Shown: positions 60,901 through 64,000 of the stretch, piece by piece
Position numbering within the stretch: position 1 is the first letter of the stretch
How the letters are laid out: every line of letters begins with the position of its first letter
Source of the DNA: Ridgeia piscesae
Lineage: Eukaryota; Annelida; Polychaeta; Sabellida; Siboglinidae
Direction: 5' to 3'
DNA: 64,000 nucleotides
NCBI GenBank assembly: GCA_025642075.2
Contig: JAODUO010001606.1
Location: forward strand, 1 to 64,000
Position numbers and translations under genes: made by a program
Notes under the pieces: model-generated
Seen by the model: only the letters and a program-made list of their open reading frames with translations
Told to the model about the DNA's origin: nothing
Databases searched by the model: none

Positions 60901-63652
60901 CAAAAATCTAGTCGATATTGTCTTCCAATGTTCTTTTTGTGGCATTGTGAGATAATTAACATTGTTTTAAATCCCAGAGAAAGCCGTGCACGTGTATCAG
61001 TTTTGTATGCTAACAACTGTACCATTACTAACGTGGAGAGAGTGCTGTGCAAGATTGTTGTTGTTTGTATATCTAACCTGTGTGTTGTTGCCATGGCTAC
61101 CGTGTAGGGTGGTAAGGTGACAGTGCTGGCTGGCACTGGACCCGACGCGTCACGTGTTGCTTACGTCAAGACGGTCAAGCCAGGCCAAGGTGGACCCTTC
61201 GATCAGGTAGGCTGGGAACAGCCATTTTAGCGGTCATCTATCTTATTGTTAAGATTGTTATCCTTTGAAATCCAGCATTCACTCGGAAATTCTAGTGGAA
61301 TGTTACTGTAAGAGCTGTCATGGTAGTTTTACTGAATTACTCGTCCAGTTAAGTGGGTGTCATATTTCTGTACCACCTGATAATTTAAAAAAAATGTGTA
61401 TGTGAACCTTGTGTATCACGTTGGACAGTTGGTAAGAATAACATGTTTTCTTGTGACTTGACACTTTTGGAAGTAATACTATATAAATAGGTGTAAACTA
61501 CAGCAATGAATACATCTGTCTTTCTTAACATAGTCTTCTTGAACCTGATAATGTTCAAGACAAAGTGTAACTTTAATTAACATTGTTGGAAATCATAGCG
61601 GCTTTAGTTTTTGACTTTTGGGTCTAATAGTAATCAGACTTTCAAGGTTAAGAGGTGAACAAATTTGTTTTTCAAAAACCTGAAATCACTTTGTCTCCAG
61701 CTTGTATTGTGCGGTTCAAACAAGGGACGTTATATTGTGTTTCTGGTAGGGCCCATATAGCCCTACTAGTGACCAGGGTCGCACAGGTGGGATGAGTCCG
61801 GATGGCCGACCGCGTGACCAGTATGGCAACATTATCCTGTCCGAGGGGGCGGGAGATGGACAGCCCCGCGATCAGTACGGCAACATAATTTATGGCGGAG
61901 ACAGCGGCACTATGCCACGCGATCAGTACGGAAACCCCATCAGAGAGGGCGCCGGCGATGGCTTGTTGCCACGTGACCAGTATGGGAACATCATTACAAC
62001 CGACGTGAACGGCGAGCCACTGCAGGACGGACAGATCCGTGACGCGGCTGGAAACATAATTGTCACAAAGAATGTATATATCACCACCACCACCACAAGG
62101 AACCCCAATGACGATTCCACACAGGTTCAGCATGTTACTACTCACAAACGACGCGCCTCACTGCATTTAATCGCTGCATTTTTTACTAACACCTCAGTCT
62201 TTTGTTGTTTTTTCTGTCATTTTACGTTGAAATCTGATGTTTCTGCGCACGGAGCAAGTCAGTGGTGGCTTAGTTTTAGCATGTGCAAATATGCTTTTTG
62301 TCAGCACATTTTTTTCGTGGTTTTGTTTCAGTTGCTTATCATGTGTTTGCTGCAAATGTTGGCTATATCGCATGACATTTGACCATTTCCTGCTTTGCTT
62401 GCAACTAGATCAGTACTAAAGGCTTTCTTTTATTATTTAAACTTGCTTTGTTAATTATCTCTTTCCTATAGGTAAATGGGTTTTCATTAAGAGTACCGTT
62501 GTACATTTTGTACATGGCCATTTGCAGACAGAATCATTGCTTTATTCAATATTTACTCTGCCTTTCTGGCTCGCTTATCTTCTTGTCGCATATAAAATAC
62601 ATCCACAGCTTACAACGCTTGCATCATTTGCCTTTCACGTTTTGTCTCAGTTTGGTACTTCATCTCAAAAAAGTTTCTTTGCAGTTACTAAATGATGAAA
62701 AATCATGGAATCTTATATAAACCATAAATATGTGTAATATTGTATAAAACTGGTAATTTCTCATATACCCTTGTTCTTAATTCTCTTCTTAATTATCACA
62801 AAAACTGTTTAATTGTCCAGTTACTAAGCATTCTTCAGTATAGCTAATTTTATGTATTTCTTGCTTTATCCATCCATTTATCCATCGTTTAAATAACGTA
62901 CATAATATAATACTTTATCCTCATTCATAAGTTGTATCATTGTAATTAGGGGTTTCCACACTTGCCTGATGACATAATCCAAATGGAACATCAGTTTTAT
63001 TGGTGATTCCATCTTTAGGAGAGCCAAAATGTAAACAGATTTTTATAAATGACTGAGATTTTTTAATTATAAAATTTATTTCAAATATTTTAATTACATA
63101 TTACAGTAAATCTTAAAGTATTTATTAGAAATGATTTTGATAATACTGTACACTTACCTCTCAGGGTCCTGTTTTTGTTCGTGCAGCTTTTCATGCACTG
63201 CTCTGTTGTCATGTGACAATATTAGCGGTTGTCACATGACCGCAATGGTTTTTGTGGAGCTACTGTGGTCACATGACAACAGAGAGCACTGTGACACTTG
63301 TGTACGGACCGTGTGAATGTCCTGAAAGCTTTAAGAATCAAGAATTCTGAATGGTAACTATTATTTCCTGAAATTGAATTTAACACAATCAGGACTTTGA
63401 TAGTGAACTTGTAACACATGCTGAGATAAATGTGTGACGTTGAGTCGGTGGTAAGCACGTGATGTTGACTGGTTGCAGGGCGGTGACGGCCTGCCACCAA
63501 CGCAGGAGGACCACTTTGCCAGCATGGGGCGTAGTGGCCTAGGACCCCAGGGCGAGGAACAGTGGGGCGGCCCCGGCTACTCGACAACTACAACCAAGAC
63601 AGTAGTACAACAAACCACTAGCGCCCACGGCACCAGCTCTGTCCAGACTACG
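22132..63652 (+). CDS. EPB41: Protein 4.1 homologue (FERM, FA, long repeat-bearing tail), 3' incomplete
   Basis: Eighteen exons join without a stop to give 843 codons in this window; the gene continues past the right edge. Domain order: short N-terminus (1-17); Lys/Glu-rich helical headpiece (about 26-85); FERM domain (about 107-390), with [14 protein letters not shown] in the first lobe, [20 protein letters not shown] and [16 protein letters not shown] in the second, and [19 protein letters not shown] in the third; FERM-adjacent domain (about 393-440, [12 protein letters not shown]); then a tail of about 400 residues. Known 4.1 proteins bind membrane-protein tails through FERM and tie them to spectrin and actin; Drosophila coracle acts at septate junctions. 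I see no spectrin-actin-binding segment in the visible tail. The tail carries five RDQYGN-type repeats (about 681-764) and threonine-rich runs at its end that may lead into the conserved C-terminal domain. All exon phases are consistent, which makes the model strong. Confidence 0.93.
24558..24583. promoter_or_regulatory. Inverted pair of SOX-type motifs
   Basis: CCATTGTT and AACAATGG form an 11-bp perfect inverted repeat (gtccattgtta / taacaatggac) with a 4-base centre. Both halves match the SOX consensus; a regulatory role is inferred. Confidence 0.35.
31780..32340. promoter_or_regulatory. CpG-rich patch, possible alternative promoter
   Basis: CpG density is clearly above the surrounding intron. 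Motifs include inverted CCAAT (ttattggcc at about 31871), an ETS/YY1-like ggcggaagatgg (about 31887-31898) and gccatctt (about 31820). It lies about 2 kb before the headpiece exon. Open frames cross it on both strands but none is recognised. Confidence 0.35.
33398..33430. repeat. Perfect 14-bp inverted repeat
   Basis: atgcagatcatacc (33398-33411), loop tgtaa, and the exact complement at 33417-33430. It sits just after a (TG)n and G-run. Confidence 0.9.
34408..34734 (+). CDS. EPB41: 4.1 headpiece exon (residues 18-126)
   Basis: The exon lies between acceptor caattgcag and donor gtaagc, with 109 codons in phase 0. It encodes [15 protein letters not shown], then about 50 residues almost wholly of K, E and R with i to i+4 charge patterning. 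This is typical of a single stable alpha-helix or ER/K segment. [14 protein letters not shown] linker and the first FERM strand ([20 protein letters not shown]) follow. An in-frame ATG at 34597-34599 ([10 protein letters not shown]) lies shortly before FERM. Confidence 0.93.
34735..38653 (+). other. EPB41: Intron
   Basis: A perfect X-box GTTGCTAGGCAAC is at 38136-38148. A 165-codon open frame at 37530-38027 has no recognisable domain and is probably chance. Nothing else is supportable. Confidence 0.6.
38136..38148. promoter_or_regulatory. X-box (RFX-type) palindrome
   Basis: GTTGCTAGGCAAC: two complementary half-sites (gttgc / gcaac) around a short spacer, an exact fit to the RFX consensus. 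Confidence 0.5.
38654..38758 (+). CDS. EPB41: 4.1 FERM exon (residues 127-161)
   Basis: Acceptor tttgttgcag, donor gtgggt, 35 codons, phase 0. [20 protein letters not shown] and DYFALSF match the F1 ubiquitin-like lobe of 4.1 proteins. Confidence 0.95.
38759..40284 (+). other. EPB41: Intron with (GTT)n
   Basis: A (GTT)n run lies at about 40211-40249, 35 bases before the acceptor. A 15-base duplication (tgtactaggaaaact) is near 39930-39958. Confidence 0.7.
40285..40330 (+). CDS. EPB41: 4.1 FERM micro-exon (residues 162-177)
   Basis: 46 bases, acceptor tttgttacag, donor gtaagt. Encodes [15 protein letters not shown], the conserved W-containing helix end of F1. Ends in phase 1. Confidence 0.93.
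40331..47314 (+). other. EPB41: Intron of about 7 kb
   Basis: No gene recognised. A duplicated segment (attctgaata.tatctgttattgcaact) occurs at about 44771-44832, and a related pair with aactatttatgcc.tagt at about 44659 and 44720. G-run at about 46295-46304. Confidence 0.5.
47315..47390 (+). CDS. EPB41: 4.1 FERM exon (residues 177-202)
   Basis: 76 bases, acceptor ctttcag, donor gtgggt. Encodes [19 protein letters not shown] and QEDITR, a signature of the 4.1/coracle family at the F1-F2 boundary. Confidence 0.96.
47391..48432 (+). other. EPB41: Intron
   Basis: Nothing beyond AT-rich sequence recognised. Confidence 0.5.
48433..48477 (+). CDS. EPB41: 4.1 FERM micro-exon (residues 202-217)
   Basis: 45 bases, acceptor gtttcag, donor gtaagt. 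Encodes [15 protein letters not shown] across its junctions, matching YxLxLQxRxDIxxGxLPC of 4.1 proteins. Confidence 0.94.
48478..51255 (+). other. EPB41: Intron with a CpG-rich island
   Basis: A CpG-rich island spans about 49390-50180 with an X-box-like site at 50064-50077. A 112-codon open frame (49992-50330) crosses it without a recognisable domain. Confidence 0.5.
49390..50180. promoter_or_regulatory. CpG-rich intronic island
   Basis: Dense CpG (for example gcgcggtgacgtaccggcgcc at about 49937-49957) against an AT-rich intron, including a CRE half-site and the near-palindromic X-box GTTGCCATGGAAAC at 50064-50077. This looks like a promoter or enhancer; direction unknown. Confidence 0.35.
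51256..51435 (+). CDS. EPB41: 4.1 FERM exon (residues 217-277)
   Basis: 180 bases, acceptor gcgttgtag, donor gtgtgt. Encodes [20 protein letters not shown] and GDYDPEEHG, the strongest F2 landmark of the 4.1 family, and [13 protein letters not shown]. Confidence 0.97.
51436..52739 (+). other. EPB41: Intron
   Basis: Nothing notable beyond AT-rich sequence. Confidence 0.5.
52740..52827 (+). CDS. EPB41: 4.1 FERM exon (residues 277-306)
   Basis: 88 bases, acceptor gattttatag, donor gtaagt. Encodes [20 protein letters not shown] and YGVDLHKAR, the second FERM signature. Confidence 0.97.
52828..54052 (+). other. EPB41: Intron with three tandem repeats
   Basis: (AT)n at about 53013-53072; three 14-bp copies of taggacctaggtg type at about 53826-53865; six 14-bp copies of tctgtatgctgtgR at 53955-54038, ending 14 bases before the next exon. 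Confidence 0.85.
53955..54038 (+). repeat. Six 14-bp tandem units next to a splice acceptor
   Basis: Units of tctgtatgctgtga or tctgtatgctgtgg, six in register. The acceptor (atggtag) of the following exon lies immediately downstream, so the array occupies the branch-point and pyrimidine-tract region. Confidence 0.95.
54053..54205 (+). CDS. EPB41: 4.1 FERM F3 exon (residues 307-357)
   Basis: 51 codons, phase 0 at both ends, donor gtaaga. Encodes [38 protein letters not shown] and FYIKIRPGE, the PH-like F3 lobe. Confidence 0.97.
54206..54709 (+). other. EPB41: Intron
   Basis: Nothing notable seen. Confidence 0.5.
54710..54807 (+). CDS. EPB41: 4.1 FERM end exon (residues 358-390)
   Basis: 98 bases, acceptor cttgttgcag, donor gtgagc. 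Encodes [20 protein letters not shown] and [13 protein letters not shown], the closing helix of F3. Confidence 0.97.
54808..55271 (+). other. EPB41: Intron with (AT)n
   Basis: (AT)n at about 54921-54959; nothing else. Confidence 0.8.
55272..55453 (+). CDS. EPB41: 4.1 FERM-adjacent (FA) domain exon (residues 390-451)
   Basis: 182 bases, acceptor actactccag, donor gttagt. Encodes [39 protein letters not shown] and ends [10 protein letters not shown]. The FA region in this family is a site of phosphorylation control; serines and threonines are abundant here. Ends in phase 1. Confidence 0.96.
56317..56364 (+). CDS. EPB41: Candidate optional 48-base exon (residues 451-467)
   Basis: A strong acceptor (tctctctttctag) and donor gtacac bound 48 bases that are open in the required frame ([15 protein letters not shown]) and keep phase 1 on both sides. 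Inclusion or skipping would both preserve the frame. No homology recognised, so it is a prediction. Confidence 0.55.
57525..57900. repeat. Two tandem ~180-bp copies
   Basis: Copies at about 57535-57715 and 57732-57900 share gtgtct, gaaagtaagta, gcagaatgaagtt and ctgcacactcacaa with substitutions. Short AT runs separate them. A mobile-element origin is possible but not shown. Confidence 0.75.
58101..58279 (+). CDS. EPB41: 4.1 tail exon (residues 467-526)
   Basis: 179 bases, acceptor gtgttgtag, donor gtttgt. Encodes [20 protein letters not shown] and [16 protein letters not shown]. The R-x-x-S type sites are potential basophilic kinase targets. Not alignable by eye to vertebrate 4.1. Confidence 0.8.
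58280..58862 (+). other. EPB41: Intron with a duplication at its start
   Basis: ttgtgatagatatacgtaa with atactgtcg is repeated at about 58282-58346, directly beside the donor. Confidence 0.7.
58863..59027 (+). CDS. EPB41: 4.1 tail exon (residues 527-581)
   Basis: 165 bases, phase 0, acceptor gactctgttcag, donor gtgcac. Begins [20 protein letters not shown] and ends [10 protein letters not shown]. The full 165-base version is preferred because its acceptor has the best tract; internal acceptors (at about 58896 or 58905) would shorten it in frame. Confidence 0.7.
59028..60165 (+). other. EPB41: Intron
   Basis: AT-rich sequence; short open frames only. Confidence 0.5.
60166..60303 (+). CDS. 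EPB41: 4.1 tail exon (residues 582-627)
   Basis: 138 bases, phase 0, acceptor ctggtttcag, donor gtggct (weaker than the others). Encodes [20 protein letters not shown] and [18 protein letters not shown]. No known domain seen. Confidence 0.7.
60304..61107 (+). other. EPB41: Intron with an X-box-like site beside the acceptor
   Basis: GTTGCCATGGCTAC at 61087-61100, ending seven bases before the next exon. One mismatch from a symmetric RFX site. Confidence 0.5.
61108..61206 (+). CDS. EPB41: 4.1 tail exon (residues 628-660)
   Basis: 99 bases, phase 0, donor gtaggc. Encodes [20 protein letters not shown] and ends [10 protein letters not shown]. The acceptor (gctaccgtgtag) is short. Its reading frame and phase fit both neighbours. 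Confidence 0.72.
61207..61749 (+). other. EPB41: Intron
   Basis: Nothing notable seen. Confidence 0.5.
61750..62124 (+). CDS. EPB41: 4.1 tail exon with RDQYGN repeats (residues 661-785)
   Basis: 375 bases, phase 0, acceptor gtgtttctggtag, donor gttcag. Four near-perfect units PRDQYGN(I/P)I start at 61810, 61864, 61915 and 61969; a fifth, diverged unit (RDAAGNII) starts at 62038. Spacers are Gly/Asp/Glu-rich. Third codon positions differ between units while the peptide stays the same (gac/gat, tat/tac, ggc/gga/ggg), which indicates selection on the protein. The exon ends with a threonine run ([15 protein letters not shown]), recalling the Thr-rich stretch near the C-terminal domain of vertebrate 4.1. 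I do not recognise the repeat from any known 4.1. Confidence 0.88.
61810..62061 (+). repeat. EPB41: RDQYGN coding repeat, five units
   Basis: Unit spacings are 54, 51, 54 and about 66-69 bases. Core peptide R-D-Q-Y-G-N-I-I with one proline substitution. The last unit has lost Q and Y. Confidence 0.92.
62125..63478 (+). other. EPB41: Intron with CACATG palindromes
   Basis: Contains the inverted repeat 63201-63284 with three GTCACATGAC-type sites; otherwise T-rich. Confidence 0.6.
63201..63284. repeat. Inverted repeat with three CACATG decamers
   Basis: Perfect 17-bp arms (ctctgttgtcatgtgac at 63201-63217 and its complement at 63268-63284). A third gtcacatgac lies at about 63231-63240. Each decamer contains TCACATGA or its complement TCATGTGA. 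Similarity may extend a little beyond the arms, so it could be a small MITE. Confidence 0.85.
63479..63652 (+). CDS. EPB41: 4.1 tail exon (residues 786-843), last seen in window
   Basis: 174 bases, phase 0, acceptor ggttgcag, donor gtcagt. Encodes [20 protein letters not shown], then [20 protein letters not shown] and ends SSVQTT. The threonine-rich ending resembles the segment that precedes the 4.1 C-terminal domain, so remaining exons should lie to the right. Confidence 0.85.
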
Positions 63653-64000
63653 GTCAGTTTGACCCTGTGACCCCTGCCCACAGTGTGGCTGCGGCCTTGC
63701 ATGCTGTGTTGACTGTGTGAAGTGTGTGCGAGTAGAAGCGCTGGTCTAGTGCAATCATCCCACTGCTGAGGTTCTGACAACTTGTACACTGATGATAATA
63801 TTGCTGTGTTTTATTTAATATAGCGCAAGATCCGATTATAATTGTTCATAGTGCTTTACAACATGTAGAACTCAGAACTCATGAGGCAACAACAATGGCC
63901 AAATAAACTTCCATTTTCTAAAACAACAGTATGGAAAATGTTGGAACGGAGAATATAAAATATGTTTCTAGTAAAATGACCAGATAATGTAATAATCATG
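63653..64000 (+). other. EPB41: Start of the next intron
   Basis: No further exon before the edge of the window. Confidence 0.6.

Overview
The window is animal nuclear DNA. It is AT-rich, with long introns, canonical GT/AG splice sites, many microsatellites and several decayed transposable elements. I see no prokaryotic operon structure, rRNA gene or CRISPR array. The main gene resembles an invertebrate protein 4.1. A lophotrochozoan such as a mollusc is plausible, but that is an inference from overall character, not a species identification.

Left part (1-4.8 kb). Two small plus-strand genes lie in tandem. The first enters from outside the window and ends at 375, with a basic stretch followed by an acidic tail. 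The second has a recognisable promoter (TATA-like, E-box, full CRE) near 2.43-2.48 kb, starts at 2525 and runs over three exons to a stop at 4010-4012. Almost all of it is an acidic tandem repeat (84 bp, 28 residues per unit). A CpG-dense GGCTC minisatellite follows.

Middle left (4.8-22 kb). This is intergenic or upstream untranslated territory with no gene I can support. It holds two LINE reverse-transcriptase relics on opposite strands, a ~30-bp minisatellite, a (TG)n tract with a Z-DNA-prone CG end, a tRNA-derived SINE, a perfect 34-bp hairpin, and two ~1.1-kb non-autonomous elements. These elements have TTAA target duplications and CCC...GGG termini of piggyBac type, and each carries a promoter-like cluster of CCAAT, CRE, E2F and YY1 motifs.

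Right two thirds (22.1 kb to the end). One plus-strand gene, a protein 4.1 (EPB41/coracle family) homologue, spans the region and leaves the window unfinished. Eighteen exons join in frame: a short start exon, a lysine/glutamate-rich helical headpiece, the full FERM domain over nine exons, the FERM-adjacent (FA) domain, and a long lineage-specific tail. The tail contains a conserved RDQYGN repeat and threonine-rich segments that may lead into the C-terminal domain beyond the window. The gene links membrane proteins to the spectrin-actin cortex in known family members.

The most unusual items are the RDQYGN repeat in the 4.1 tail, the acidic-repeat gene with its own promoter, the pair of promoter-carrying piggyBac-type elements, and several intronic sites that could be regulatory: X-boxes, a triple CACATG cluster, a six-copy repeat next to a splice acceptor, and CpG-rich islands.
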